From: Phallusia mammillata
Taxonomy: Eukaryota; Chordata; Ascidiacea; Phlebobranchia; Ascidiidae
Assembly (NCBI GenBank): GCA_003260075.1
Contig: QLIY01000227.1
Location: 105,774-169,773, forward strand
Length of the DNA: 64,000 nucleotides
Reading direction: 5' to 3'
Shown here: one piece after another, positions 1-15,146 of the stretch
Layout: each line of letters opens with the position of its first letter
Position numbering within the stretch: position 1 is the stretch's first letter
The notes under the pieces: generated by a model
Told to the model about the DNA's origin: nothing
Seen by the model: only the letters and a program-made list of their open reading frames with translations
Database searches by the model: none
Program-made: the position numbers and the translations under genes

Positions 1-1280
1 TATCATTCGGTAAAACCATGCTCTTTACTCTTTTGTAAGGCAACAGACGATTCCATGTCAAGTTGGCGCCAATGACGCCAATCTGCGGTCCGGGAAATTT
101 TGAAACCAATTAGGTTTGACTGTCTATTTGTGTTTCACTGAGGTCACTGTTGGGTCACTAATCATCAAACCGTGTTCTACGTTTACGAAACATAAGAATC
201 GAAAGCATATTAAATCCTTGACTACAAAATTGCAGGTTATAGCGGGTTTTGAGTATGCCAATGGTAATTTCCTTATCTTACATAAGAAATGAATTTGCAA
301 ATCTTACAATCAAACCATAGGGTTCTATTTATTTGATTAAAATAATGCTAAGGAATCAAAACAAAGAAAATGACTTTTTGTCTCTTACTAAACCTAATTT
401 TTGCAATCTAACTTACAAATATAATAATTATGTACAAAGCAACTACATTTCTTGTGCAACATTTAGGTTGCTTCAAACTCGCCTTTAACTCGTGCTAAAC
501 CTTGCGTGTAAATAAACTTCGCCATTAAGATGCGCAGAGTTACAAACCCAAGTGTCAACATTCAGTTCAAGTGGGGTTCCCTGTGTATCTTGGATTAGAC
601 AAGGGCCACTTGTTACAGGATCAAGAACTGATATGAGTTATCAGCATTGAGACCATCCCTGTAAGTTGACACACGAGGCGTTTCTGATTAGACTACACAA
701 GGAGTGGGTGCTCTTTAGAGTCTTTGATATGAAGCAAACAGAAAATCGAACGGCCCCGTGTTTGCTTAAAGCGAGTTTAGCAGAATGATATCCCCCCCCC
801 CAGAACTGATATGAGTTATCAGCATTGAGACCATCCCTGTAAGTTGACATACGAGGCGTTTCTGATTAGACTACACAATGAGTGGGTGCTCTTTAGAGTC
901 TTTGATATGAAGTAAACAGAAAATCGAACGGCCCCGTGTTTGCTTAAAGCGAGTTTAGCAGAATGATATAGTAAGCCATGGCAAAATCGTAAACCCCGCC
1001 CAAATGTTTTAAAAATGTGCAAAATTGTAAATTTTCCCCAAAATGTTCAGCCAAAGTAGTGTTACACGGATGTAGAAATGTATTTTTCAGGCCAACAATT
1101 TTACGCAACTTGACAGCAGTCCATATTGATCCATATAGACATCGGATTTGCGTTAACAAAACTATTAGGTGCCTACTTTACTCTTTTTTGTCATTTACCA
1201 GTTCACTGTCTTTGTAAGCGCATTTCTGCACAAGTTTATAGAAATACCTTGCCAAATTTTTTTACATAATTTTTGTGCAG
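1..1280. other. no gene recognised; duplicated block
   Basis: AT-rich sequence without a supported exon. Positions 624-969 hold one of the near-duplicate pairs separated by a C run. It is probably EVA1 intron or 5' flank. Confidence 0.4.
624..969. repeat. near-duplicate pair split by a 10-C run
   Basis: Copy A 624-790, C run 792-801, copy B 802-969. They differ by single bases (for example cacaagg/cacaatg). Confidence 0.85.
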
Positions 1281-1406
1281 ACTGTACACTCAATTCGGAG
1301 TCGGCATTAGATGAAGTGACGGCCAGTTGCCACAAGAGGCAGCGGTGCACCATTCGAGTCGCCCATCGTGATTGTGCAAACTACATGCATCTTGAATACG
1401 CCTGCA
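1281..1406 (+). CDS. exon encoding C-terminal half of a SUEL/galactose-binding lectin domain
   Basis: Acceptor ...ttttgtgcag at 1271-1280 and donor gtaagt at 1407 bound a 126-nt phase 1-1 exon. Its translation has the cysteine spacing of the second half of SUEL lectin domains: C-x5-C, then a shortened loop, C, and a final L-x-x-Y-x-C (YMHLEYAC). The loop that usually reads FGDPC is reduced. The first half of the domain is not visible upstream and must be in an exon left of the window or too diverged to see. Phase fits the EVA1 exon at 12097, and SUEL domains are known in EVA1C, so I assign it to that gene. Confidence 0.6.
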
Positions 1407-3239
1407 GTAAGTAACGTTTGGCTTTTACTACGGCAATAGTCATAAGGTTATCGGGACGCGTTGCTTTGGTTGATCAAAAATGCTCTTGTCGGTCAATAAA
1501 ACGTAAAAGCACAGGCATTCTAACAAGTGGTGGTAATTTTTTGAAAAGACTTGAAACATATAAAATATATTTGTGGTTCGAATATATAGTGCAGCAGCAT
1601 TGAGTAGTTTGAAAAATTTTCCTTGTTTGTTAACCTGCCCCATTTTACCACCATGTTTGCTTATGGCTGTTTAATAGCAATGGGAGAAAGCATTTGCGTA
1701 TCGTATTTCCTTTTACACGTGTTGGGAAGAAACAAGACCACACCGCAAGCGTATTATGCGCTGTACTCGATGGTAATCAACAAAACCCACTTTGCTCGGC
1801 TTTTTTGCCCAACTGTTTGTTCTTTCGTGCTACTGTTACCTTGGGATAACCGACTTTCACAAGTTAACGGAATCAGGCGCGAGTGACAGGTTTACGAGCT
1901 TTGCGAAGCTAGTGGGTACGGTACTGCAGGCCAAGTTTTCTTATCAAGATCGCTATGTTTGGAGTCGGTATTGTCAGCTGTGCAAGTGTAAAATGGATTA
2001 GGTAGAATTGTTAACCAGTAGCCGTTTCTTGTCCACGTGGTTTTAAGTTGTTTTGAATTGTTTCTATTTTTGTTTCATTACAGTTTCTGTTAAAGGTTTC
2101 AATTTTGGCAAATCGAAGAAAATCTTTAGTTGTCAAGCGCTACGTTTGGCCAACTAAGTTTAGGAAACCGTCAGGAAGTAATTGCAAATATACGCAAGTC
2201 GTTCTTCCGTAAGAGTTCAGTCTGATCGTAAACCTTCTTTCATCGGCGGCACGTTGCTTGTTTTGCGGCAATTCGACACTTTAACGATCGTCGAAATTAA
2301 ACTATTAAACACCGTTAATCGCGCTCTGTTATTCCGCCGTTACTAGATACGATCACCGATCACTAACCTCCGCTCTGTTGACTTTTAACTTCCTAAATAT
2401 TTATTCTCAACAGTATTTACCGCTGTAAAGAGCGCAAATCGCTACAATTGCCTTCGCTCGCGTTTCCAGCACCTGTTTAGGGCATCGAACAATGGAAAAT
2501 GTTACAATGCGCAACATGCGCTATTGTTGAATGTTCGACTTTCATTGTTGGAACCGGAAACGAAGCTGTGGCCAAACAGCATGATAACCCCATTATACAG
2601 GTTTAAAACTTCTAATTTGTGTGCTTCCAAGGTTTAGTCTAGGGTTACGATGCAATGGAACCGATAGTCCAATTTAAGTTAGCTGCGAAGGGGTTTAGTG
2701 CAGTTAACCATGGTGTGCCGAAGAGATATCATGTATTCTAAGTTTCTTTTCTACTTTTAAATGGTATAAATGTATAGGGTTAGGTTGTTACGATTTATCA
2801 CCGCTATAGCGTGAAAAACATTTTGTCCAGTGAATCAAAGCAGATTTCTAACACCAGAACACATGTTACCTTTGAGCTCCTTTTCTTCATTTGCCACATG
2901 AATATGTTCAAACTTTATTTGATAAAACTTTGGCTGTTATTTGCATTTACCTCTGTGGAATAGAATCAGTTTATCAACCGTTTAAGTTTTTATTCAAATC
3001 GCCACTCCCATCATGTGCTTAAACTCCCACCGATAATCATCAGTCACTTGTGGTTAGTGGTTTTTCCGGGACCGTTTTGTCGTGACGTGGCTTGGGAATA
3101 CAAACCACATGCACTGTGAAACGTTTGCAAAATGCCAGTGGTACATGCTTGGGAAACTGAAGGAATCGAAACGTAAAAGGGTTTCCGTTCCCATAACAAT
3201 ACAGTGTTCAGTTGGCAGAAAGGGATGTTTGGTGGCTGC

Positions 3240-3278
<39 letters not shown>

Positions 3279-6200
3279 AAGGTTCAAACTTAGGGGGTCC
3301 AAATTACACGACTTTCCCCTACATCGCTAGGGAGAAAAGAGGCAATAAAAAATACAATAGTAATCACTTTTCATGCAAATATAATTGCTGTATTTAAAGA
3401 AACAGTTCGAAAAATAAATTTGAATACCCTATGTATATGGAGTCTTAACCAGTCCGTTGTTTCGTTATTGTGACAAACTTTACCCTTGTGTGTTTACGTA
3501 ATTGCGTAATCTTGAACATGTGTAATTTTGACCTGTTTGCCCTACCCACGCGTTATGTAATGACCGCTCGTTTTGAATAATTTTTCAAAATCTGGCAAAG
3601 TGTTACGTGGTAAACTTCAAGTTTAACAAAATGAGAGCGCTGTGGAGAAAATGTTTACATGTAAGTATAGCAAAGGGTAAAAACACACCTTGAATAGTGT
3701 AATACATGCAAGAAAGCTCTAGTACTGTCCTGTACAAGATTTGAATGAAACTAAAATTATTCTGTCTGTCAAAACTTGATGCCGCAATCCGTCTGCGTTC
3801 GGTGAGCGTCAGAAAGAAGGCCTGGCTCAGTAATAAAGCTTACTCGAGGTCTGCAGGTGTGCGTGTAGTTGGACGGAAAGAAAGAGCGGAATTGGCAATA
3901 CCGGAGAAAAAACAGCGACCCAACGCTTTCAGTCTTTCGCTCAGGGCGGCCCTTTATTCTTTCCCGCTGGCACTGAGCAAAGAACAGCGTACGCTTTGCT
4001 GTTTGTTTGGAGATGAGTTTGCCGGCTTTTATGCCGTGAGGGCGTGTTGGTTGTGCACCCCGATCGGGCATTTATGCCTGTTGATCTTTATGAAAAGTGC
4101 TTCTGAGGGTAAAGGTGTGACTGTAAGGAAAGGTATGGTCGAAATGATGAAGTATTTGGAAGCTAGAATGTTAGTATTATCAACACGAAAAACGTAGTAG
4201 CCTAAAATAATCGGCCTTAAACAAAGTTATTGTAAGTTATTGGTGTCGTGGCGTTAACATTCTAAAGTCAGAGACCTAACCAGTTTCGTACCGAGACTGA
4301 TAAAAAATTCGGTACACTATTCACAGTTTTAAATAATCTGAGCCAAAATCAGCAAAAGCAATGTAATAAGCGTTTTGTCAAAAACGTTTCTTTAGCTTAG
4401 AAAGCTTGTTACTAAACCAAACAGAAAAGTAGAAAACCGTTGACGTAACAAACTCTGGTAGTCAAGAAATTCACACCACTTCCACTAATACAGGAAACAG
4501 TTATTAAAATGTATCAGTATCAGTTCCTTGAAACAGAGTGAGAACAGCTGGTTACCGATACCCGGGAGTTATTCAAACGCAATTTGATTTCAAGACAATA
4601 CTGCATATTGATTGGTAGATATTGATTGCATGGCACTCGCTCTTTTCAAATTTTTCATTAGTTTGGGTTTGTAATCAACTGTTCTCAAAAGTATGGCTTC
4701 GCACGTGGAATGTATTATGCCGAGCTTTGTGCATTCATTCAAGATTTTTAAAATATGTAAGAAGCTATGCATCCTTTTTTATTCAATACACAATCTTTTG
4801 AAAAAGCGAAAAGAAAGCTCGTCACCCTACCTAGACAGTTAATTGCATTAAGCCCTTCAACAAACCAGCTTAAATGTATGAAGTGATACTCTGTTTAAGA
4901 TTGACAAACTTAAAAGGCAACCTACCGGTCTTTCCCACCCTCTGTACTACGAGTAAAGCCTTATGTCGTAAGTTTCGTGTAAACAAAATTAAGGCCGGTC
5001 TTATCCCACATCAAGGCTTCATCGTTGGGCGGCAGATTGGTCGATTACTTTTAAGTGTTAAACAGGCAACGTTTCTTTAACTGATGGACGTTAAAATACA
5101 GCACCAAGATGATAGCAGAGAGCCATTACATCAGTGTAGGACAGATAAAACCTGATTTGGTTCTTAAGCATTTATAGCTTAATTATGACGTAACAAGGTG
5201 TATTGCTGCTCTTGTTTGCGCAACCTTAAGGTCATTTCATGCTTCGCTAATTTGGTGATAATAACAGCAGTTGTGTAGCAATTTTCTGCTAAACGCGTGT
5301 AGGGTGATTAAGGGAACAAATTGGTAACATTAGAAAGTAGTTTCGTGTTGTCAAGTTGATGTTAGGCAGCGTTTAAGTCGAACTATCTGTTCCCACGGTT
5401 CCAAATTACATGTAACTTGCTGGCATTCAAAGCTGTACTGACCAGAATTAGAGGCTTCGTTATGCTTCAACAGTGCCTTTGACAGCTTGTTTTACCCAGC
5501 AGTGTCTTTGTCAACCTTAGACAGCATAATGCATTACGTAAGGTGTCTTAGTGCCTTCTCTGAGAACAGACAGCAAAGAAATTCCTGTGCCAGTACAGGC
5601 GTGTTTCCTTTGCAAGTCTCATCCATTGTCGGTTCTTCTGGCCTGTCAAGGTTTGTGTTGCATTGAAACGAAAGAAAGCAGAAGCTTACAAGAGACTTAG
5701 GGCGATGCGGTTGAATTGCATAGCGAAAATATAACCCGGTGTTGGTGTTCGGTTTTTTAGGTAGAACTTTGTGCTCAGTTTTAAGTGTTCCAAAAGTATG
5801 TTTGAACTAATCGATCTTGATATAAATTTGACAAGAAATGTGTTAACAGATTTAAACAAAAAAAGTAAAAAAAATATTCTTGGAAGATGTAAGCTGAGTT
5901 GGTAAAGCGAAAGTTATGAGATGTACGCACGGTTCATAGATTCGTTAAGTTTAAGAATCTGCACTTACAGCCACACAGTTTTTTGTTAAAGATTGTGTAC
6001 GGAAAGCAGAAAACAGGTTTAAATTTAAAGCAATATTGTATGACAACAACTATCACAGTACTGCAATTTGAGGTAACCAGGCATCCAAACATTACTTATG
6101 GATCAGGTATGAGAATCTTTCCATCACAAGACACCTGAGGGAGATTTTTAGACAGTTGGCTGTCGCGCAGTTGTCGTAATGAACGGTTGTGTGCGCGTCA

Positions 6201-7942
6201 GGTACAAGATATTTGCGGTGCGAACTCCGAACAGCAGGAAGTCGAAGAGATCAACGAGTCTTTATAGCCACTAACACTTGACAGTACAATTCACACACCG
6301 CCAAATTGTTTCCGTCCGCCCACAACCGCACTTTCTGTCAATTACACCGTCGCCAGGTTACATGCTTTATCACAAGCAAGTATGTTATGCAGCTGCCTGA
6401 TTTTAGGTCAAGTACTTTAGTTTACGAGATACGTGTTTTCAACTTTAGCTTTATGCAAGTATCGTTTGAAATGACTTTCTGCTGGTGATGCATTGAGCTA
6501 CTTACTGCGAAACTACAGAGCATTTATATTGTTGATTGTAATAAAACCTGACCGATTCAAGCATAGTGATGCAAGTGTTGTAGCCGGTGGTATTGCTCAG
6601 AAATGTTGCTAAAGCGCAGCAAATTACAGCAACAAAAGCTATCGCCATTGCCCAAGGCTCAAGAATACGGTAGTCGGACATGTGCAGTAAAAGTGCGTTG
6701 AGTTTTAACACCGCTTGACCTATGTCAGCCTGTGTGACGAGACTTATTGATCGATTGACAACTGAGGGATATCCATTGCTCTTTGGTGCTGATGTATCCG
6801 TAACAAGGGACCAATTGCACACAGCTGTTTCGTAAAATGCACTGGTTGATTTGTTAATAAGTATTGGTTGAACAGAAAATAATGTTTTATTGCAGACAGG
6901 TTGTTTAAAAGTAAAACTGGTTTATTGACCTTTATCTTCAGAATGACAGGGTTTTTTTTCCTTTTTGCAGTATTTCATTTCGTTCTGGTGAGCATTAGTT
7001 TTGTCAATTTGTTGAAAACAATCTTGTATTAAACACATGCCAGAGGTGAAAGATCACACAAAAACAAGTCGACTTACCATAGTTCTGCGTTCAATATCAA
7101 GATAGGTTCCGTATTTTAATTTGGATTAGCCTACTGCAAACAGTGGCCTTATGCTGGCGGTCGTGTTGTATTAAAATTAGTTCGGCAAATTTCTGACTGC
7201 TGTTCAAAAATGTTGCATATGATTTATCACTTTCAGTATTACTGTGACTAAAAGTGGGAGTAAAAAGATTGTCAATATTTTGTTGCGACGAATCAGCACA
7301 TATAGTATGGAGTAACAGAAACACGGATTTAACTAATAGGATTTACATGTAAAGATGAAAGAAGACATGATGGTTTCAAGCCGCCGAGTTTTGATATTTA
7401 TTTTGCTACTTATATGCGGTAAGTAAGTCTTAAATCCCTGTAATGCTGAAACCAATTAGCGTTTATTTTGATTCGTTTATGATATTGCTATTTGTTGTAT
7501 TCTTGTAAAACATATGGTAACCCAGTTGAATGCAGGTAATATATATCCATTGCAGTCACAGTAAATCAGATATGCTGAGCAAAAGCGTTTAATAATTTAT
7601 ACGCCACGTAAATGGCAAAAAATGGTCATTACATTTTTATCGTTCCTGCTGGTCGATACAAAGTCATATTTGTCTGTTTGTTTGGACTTTTGGATAACGA
7701 TTTAAATGCACGCGGATTGCGCTTAGAACATTTGCTTTGTAACCGCCCAAAAGTTTGATTTTAAAGACCCTTGCTAACCTTAAAACTATTTTTGTGGCAA
7801 ATGGCATGTGCGGCATACGCCTTCCTGGAGAGAAATTCCTAAATCAACGTGGAAATATTTGCAGTATGTATTTTGCGTTCGACAGCGCCAACAAATCGCT
7901 TGTTTCCAAAATTGTCTTTGGGCCGACGATGCTTACATTGTG

Positions 7943-7986
<44 letters not shown>

Positions 7987-10900
7987 CGGTCGCGTATTCG
8001 GCGTTTGTGTACATTGAGCCCACGTTCCACAGACGTGCTTGACAGGGCGTCACAAAATATCGTGGTACTTTCAATGCCAATTTTTATCTCGATTAAATTT
8101 TTATCCAATAGCCATGTAAATAACTACATTGCATCGCCAATATGAATAGCTACAAATACAGTTGTTATCTCATTTTTGCCAAGCGTTACCCCTGCTGTTT
8201 TATTGGAGACATAAGTTTTCATACACCTTCCGTTCTACGTTTACAGTCGTCTGTAACTGCTTGTTTATGTCTTGGTCGGTGAAACTGGCGCCATTGCGCA
8301 GTACTATTACTATTCATTGACATGTTTACAACGGGTAAAATGAAAGTGCATGTGTGGTTTTCTTAAAATTGCAATTTGGATCCAGGTATGTGTACCAAAG
8401 AATTCCTAGCAATTTGAATTTCGTTTTGACATTAAATATGAAAAAGAAGCTCATTAAAACGAAAAAAAGTCACGATGAAATCAAAATTGGCAAAAGCAGA
8501 ACTTACAATGAGATACATCAATCTTTCTTAACCCGACAAACGAATCTTTACAATTCGCAATTTTGCCCTGAAGTCTTCAACATAAGCTAGATATTGCCAA
8601 CCACGGTATGTTCGTGTCAAGATTTTCGGACCGACATTTCTGGCGTTCCTGTGGCAAGGCCGGGTCGAAATGAGCGCGGCCGGTTATCTCTATGACGCAA
8701 TCTTATGCTAATGTAAACTCATTCGTTTGATCAAACGGCAAAAGTTCGTTCGTGTGTCACTTAACCACCGGTCAAACCAGGAAATCCAATTAGCGGCAAT
8801 GATAGCCGATAAAATCATGAATAACTTCAGTTTTGTAGATATGTTGTAGATATACCTTCCCCATAATACCTGAATGAAGGATAAAGTTTGTATTGACAGA
8901 AACAAAAGTAGTTTTGTGTTAAAGTTCACCAAATGAAGGATATGTGTTTGTTACTTAACTGGTTAAAACTACACGTGTTTATGCGTAGCACATTTGCTCT
9001 GGGCAATATTTTTGTAATTTTTCTGCATTAATGTTGCTGCCAAATTCAAAAAACGGCGTTCAGTTTCATTGAAGATGCAAAGAGACCGAAATAACCAAAA
9101 AAAAAATTGTTAAGCAAAAAAATAATATGGACCTTCAAAGATTTGATAGAAAATTAAATTTGTGAGTTGTACCCATACAGTTGGCTATTCTGTCCACAAA
9201 AACAAAAAAGTCAATTGTATATCATGAGGTTCTTAAAGTGACCACGATACCATACTGTACGCTGCCCAAAGTGATGACAACTCTAGTCCAGCTGTATCCT
9301 GTGCGTCTGTCAAGTTATCGTAAATCAACTTTCACCCAGTATTGATCAATACCCTCGATTTTATGAACTCACGTACCATCGATCGAGCGTTTAATGTTTA
9401 AACCTTCAACACTGAATTCAAACCAGGAAACGCATTTCGTTCATATTGCCCATGTTACGTAGAATACTAGGAACAATCAAATTTATTGTAATTTTAATGA
9501 TACATATTTTGACACCTGGTAACGATAGCTGCATACATTTTGACGAGCCTCTTGAACCCAGCTATTGGTGGCCAAATCAGATAGTTAATATGTTTTGTTC
9601 TCGTCTTTTTCGACCAAGAAACTTTATAATTGTGCACGAACTCATTGTTACAAACGTCAAAATATGGGAATTGTTTGCAGAGGCAATTTGCAAGACCTAA
9701 TTGCTTTGAATAACTTCCTTAATACTTAGTCAATTTCGGCCCCAAATAACATGAGAAGAATGCTTTGTTTTCATTTTTCCAGTATTATAGATTGGAACAG
9801 TTTTTGTGCAATCAGTGAAGTTCAAAACTTTTCAAAGAATGTAAACCAAAATTTGGTTTTCAGTTTTGTCTTTTATGTTGCATTAAAATTTGTTTTGACG
9901 GCGAAATAACGTGTATTCAATTGCCCAAAATCACTCCAATAAAAATACGGCCGTATTATTAGAATGTGATGAAAGTCATGCCGTTCGAGACTGTTTGCTT
10001 TTGTCGTTTACACAATGTAAAGGTCGCTTCGGCCGTTCCCCGAAGATTTGACAGCATAGATATATCATACGGAACTAAAACCTGTATTTTGCACCCCTTT
10101 CAAGGCTTCGGTCATCGGGATTTTAAATCTGTGAACCCGAGATACGAAACATGGTCGCGCTGTCTGCGTTTCAATGGCACGGATTTGCGCCCACTGAAGT
10201 GGAGGGTTCATAAAATTGAGATTTCGTTTTGCGGGCGCACCCTAGCCTCGAGTCATGCCTAAGTTTGTTGCATTTTGTTGGAAAAGTGGATTTCTAGTGC
10301 AATTTGAGCAAATGGTCGCAAAGAACATAGCAGGATCGGGTTAGGGTTTTTCGAGATTTGACTAGTGATAATGTCGGCAATTTTATATTGCATTTTGAAA
10401 CTGGCTGTTTACTTGGCTATGATTCGCAGACAAATTTACAAATATAATTTACCGTGATTTATGCTTCAAGTTAGGAATTTAGTAGTAACGTGGTTTGCCT
10501 GTTGGGATGAATTATCTTTTGCAAGTAACATTTAAAACAGACAAAATCTGATGTAAAATCGAGATTAAAAAATTTAGACAGGTAAAAGATTCTTCTGGCA
10601 AACCTAACAAACCTAAAATATTTTTTCCAAAAATGAATGGTGGAGTTTTTATTGTAGCACATCGACTAACCACATTAGATTTGTTTTCTGCATGTAGACC
10701 ATCAAGTAACTATTATATTGCGTGAACCCCTTGCGCCTTTTGTGAAAATAAAAATAAAGTAAACTAACACCCGTAAGTCGATTCTTGACCTTGTCGCTGC
10801 TCACATATTTTAGCAATACGTCAGTTTGTCCTAATGCTGTTTAGACCGAAAACCAATCCCTAAGGTTACTCGGACAAAAACTGCATTATGGCAAAACAGT

Positions 10901-13900
10901 AATCGTGTTTTAACAACGTCTGGAGTGCTGTAAAGGCCGGGTGGGGACCGTAGGGGTCAACAGTTTGGCGTGGAGCATTTGGTTCTCGCGGCGCGAAGAG
11001 TGTTTTCGCGGTTAATCAGCGAACGAACGAGCTTCTCACTTGTCAGAAGCAGCCTCATTTGCGGTAAGGGAAGTTGCACGGCATACAGGCTTGAAAAATT
11101 CTCTCACATGCCTTGCGCGTTTTGTAGCTCTTTGGTGTAGAGACCGCTTTTGTAGAAAGGTATGATATGTCTGTAACGTCGTAATGCAATGGAACCAAAG
11201 TGGTGCATATAACAGTGCTAAGATTATATCAGATAAAAGTATATTGTTAAAATTGTGGTTTAAAAGGGTTAAATTTTTCTTACCAGCAAGGTTTGAAGTG
11301 TTGGGATACAAGGTACGTTTTCACAATATGCTTAAAAGGAATTAGTTTCCTAAGCTGGGTTGACATGAGTTTTTAGACTTCGATGCTATCTTTTATTTGA
11401 GTGACGTCATGCGAATTCGGGTTGAACTCCAATTGAAAATATCTGTTTTGAAAGGTCACGGCATTTCTAGTGTTTTATCTTAAACCTTTTTTTTTCATAT
11501 ATGTTCTGACATTCAACCCCCCCCCCCGACATGAGTTTTTAGACTTCGATGCTATCTTTTATTTGAGTGACGTCACGCGAATTCGGGTTGAACTCCAATT
11601 GAAAATATCTGTTTTAAAAGGTCACGGCATTTCTAGTGTTTTATCTTAAACCTTTTTTTTTTCATATATGTTCTGACATTCAAATTGATGCCCCGGATAT
11701 TGCCACAGATAGTATCGCGTTTTGTATCTGCTCATATATAAAAATATATTCGACAAAGAACTAAGATAAAAACCGAGAGTAAGCCCTATCGCTGTACGGA
11801 CAATCATTGCTATTAAGGGGTATACATTGATAGCCTGCAATTTCAACATTTTGCAGTCTCAAATTTAGTGACAAATCTCGTTATGAGTGAAATAGTTATG
11901 AAATTACAATTTTTATTTCCAGTGGTTTAAACAATGTTTGCCTGTGTTATGCATTTACGGTTTGATCCCATACTAATCGATTAGCCTGTTATAGCATTAA
12001 AATTTTACCTTGGTACGTGATTTTACTTGTAAGAACGCTTTGTATATACTCATCACCTACAGTTGCGTATCTTAATTCAGTTACTTTTCTTTTCAGTTCC
12101 GAAACGAATTCTTACCGACCGTCTTCCGTCATCAGTGTTGTCTGCGTCATCAGACGAACCGGAGGAAAACCCTTTTCTTTCCACCACAACGGAGCTCCTT
12201 ACCTCCACTACATCGGCGCCAAGCAAAGCAGTCCATCCCTCCAGTAAGTGTCATCGTACATTTTTCTGGGTTTCCTGCCACACTACAGCCGTAGGGTCAA
12301 CCTGGGTGGCCGAAAGGTGCCTTTTTCGCTTCATTGACTGTCAGTAACCTTTGCCAAAATATAACGACCTGAATTGCTGGCTAATTTGGAACTTTTTCTG
12401 TCAGTGTTTTTGTCTTCATGTGATTGATAGGTCATGTTTTATGCTTTCAAATCAATTCAAATTGGTTTATAACAAGCCGCAACACAAGCAAATGGCAAAT
12501 GTAGTGTTTTCACTTTCAGTTCGAGTAGTTACGACAAGCACGTCTTCTGCAGTATCAACTACGACAGAGGTTGCGTCATCGATTCTCACGTCAACAGAAG
12601 TAGAATTGAACGTTACTGAAACGAAACAAACAGGTAAATAACTATAAAAAAATCAACTGATATTTTGTTCTTACTTGCTTTTGGATTTTTCACTTATGGA
12701 TTCACATTGGATTGTTAACATTTCGTTTCAGCTATGTTGAAAATCTTATCCAACGTATTCAGTGATTTGTGGTGTAAACTGTCATAAATGTGCTAAACTT
12801 GAAATTAAATTTCCTGTTAGATATACCAACATTATATGCTGGGGAAAAATATCAAAACTTGTATTTGAAAACAGCGGAAATGTGAAATAGGTAGGCTACA
12901 CAATGCAAAAACTTTCAAAACGTAAAATAGTAACCATTGCTGGAGTGCAAAAATAAACATTTTGTAACACATTAGGAAAAACAAAATTCAAATGACAGCA
13001 TAGATCCCGCTAAAAATTACGTAATTTGTTTTTCTTCGCTTTTAAATTGAATGATGCAATGGCAAAGACCATTTGATAACATTTCCAGCTTCAAAAACTG
13101 TTTGTCACCAATTCTGTTTAAAGGTTTAGCACTGTTTGCACGATTTACGAGTCCAAATTTAACACAACGCATGAACAAATATATACTATATTTGTGCACA
13201 GTATATCATTCAGCACATACGGTGTACATTAGAGATTGATTTAAACGCTAAAAAGTAACTAACGCTGATTGAAAAATGTGGCTTAGTTGGGAAAGTCCAC
13301 ATGGCCCCCCCCCCCGCATGAACAAATATATACTATATTTGTGCACAGTATATCATTCAGCAGATACGGTGTACATTAGAGATTGATTTAAATGCTAAAA
13401 AGTAACTAACGCTGATTAAAAAATGTGGCTTAGTTGGGAAAGTCCACATGAAAATATCCATGCTTGTCTGTTGGCAAATTGCCGTTACCTCCGTACTTTA
13501 CAACTGGAACAGCAATCGAGGCGACGTATTTGTCATCTAAATCATCAACTTTGCGCGGACTTCCTTTGACAGGTGAAGAGTAGTGATCACGCTCTGTCGA
13601 TGCCGTCGGTCGAGCGTCAAGTTTTAAAGTTACATTTTTCTTTGACGTAGACACTTCTGGCACTGGTATTGGCGCTTGACCCAAGTTTACCCAACTTTTA
13701 ATGTCTTTTCGTTTTGTCGAATCCATTTCTCCAAGTACCGCCATGTCCATATAACACACCGTAATTGGTTCGGCTACTTGCAAGGTGCTCATTAACCCAC
13801 CTTCGTTACACGTGGTTTGCTGTGACCACGTGCCAGTCATGGACGACTGCGCATTGGGGTCAGGAGTCATCAATTCTGGAGGTGGCGGTGGAAATTCCAT

Positions 13901-15070
13901 TGAACGGGATGAAGTACCATGTTTAGTGTTTCCAAGTTGTTCGTTGTTAGTCAGGTTTCCAGTACTGCACGTTTTTCTCTTTTGCCGCCGGGTCTTGGTC
14001 TTTTTGGGGGTTCTGTATTGTAGATTTGCGCCGCTTTCAGCCGCTGGTGGAGAAATTTCATCGTCTGAAAAAATATTTACAAATAGTAAAGCAAAAGCAC
14101 TCAACTTTTCTTGGACCAAAAGAATCTGGTTAAAGGGATGAATGTTTGATCCTTAAATCGAACTTGCATTACAGTTTACTTTAACTGATATCCATTTGTA
14201 TCCATTAGGCAAATCTGGGTGTGTGTTCAAGCTTATCCGTCTTTATAAAGTTATGGCAATGTCTTTTGCACAGCAGTAAGGTTTTTCATATCTTAACTCG
14301 TATCGCACCACTGACAGACAATAGCTGCCAATGAAGCAGATAGGTTTATCAGCTGCAAGCAGAAATGCTTATCAAAGAAAAATTCCCAGTCGGTGTAAAG
14401 ACTGAGATTGTTTTCTTCTTTAAAGGTGGAATGTTTGGCAGACTTAATGAATGTTTTGTTCAAGAAAGATACTCAAAGGTAAAATAAAGTACTCGGGACT
14501 TTGTACTATAGTGTGTAAAGATGTTTTTGCTATACCTGTGAACATATCATCAAAGGTGCTCCCAGACCACATCGAAGCATTATCGTCATCTAAGTCCAAT
14601 GCCGATCCAGCAGACTGCAGGTAAATGCGCGGTTTTAGATGATCTGTGCCCTCAATTGGAGCTTGCTCTTTCGGCACAGCGTCATATTGATGGGCTGCTT
14701 GCTTTGGCGAACCAGTTAGTTTTTTGAAAAATGTCTTCATTGCGAATTTCTTTTGTCTTGGAGGTGGCTTTTCCGGAGTCTTCTTATCCGGTTGTGTGTT
14801 GTCGGTGCCAGTGACGTATTTTACTGAAGGCACTGCAAAATAATTTGCAATAAACGAATAAGATTTGTTTTGCAAAAGTTCGGCGCCTAGTTAACTTGAT
14901 CAGGGAAACTGGTCTTTCACAAACACTTGATACGTAATTCAGAGAATTAGGATGCAAGTATATTTGTAAATACATTGTGAAACACGGTACCTTATGATTA
15001 GGCGTTACAGATACACAAACATAGTAAAGTTGTCATTTAATTTGTACACGATTTCAAGAGGCTCTACAAA

Positions 15071-15146
<76 letters not shown>

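Noticed and set aside
3054..3397. Open frames with poly-Gly or poly-Pro runs across the C runs (also near 7808-8145, 14994-15188, 52196-52442)
   Set aside because: The homopolymer is simply translated as Pro or Gly; there are no splice sites, no domains, and both strands are open for the same trivial reason.
3745..4197. 150-codon plus-strand frame
   Set aside because: No similarity to a known family, no matching splice signals, and the opposite strand is also open over the same interval; probably chance in a locally GC-richer stretch.
9966..10262. 98-codon plus-strand frame
   Set aside because: No domain, no conserved motif and no flanking exon that fits; cannot be told from chance.
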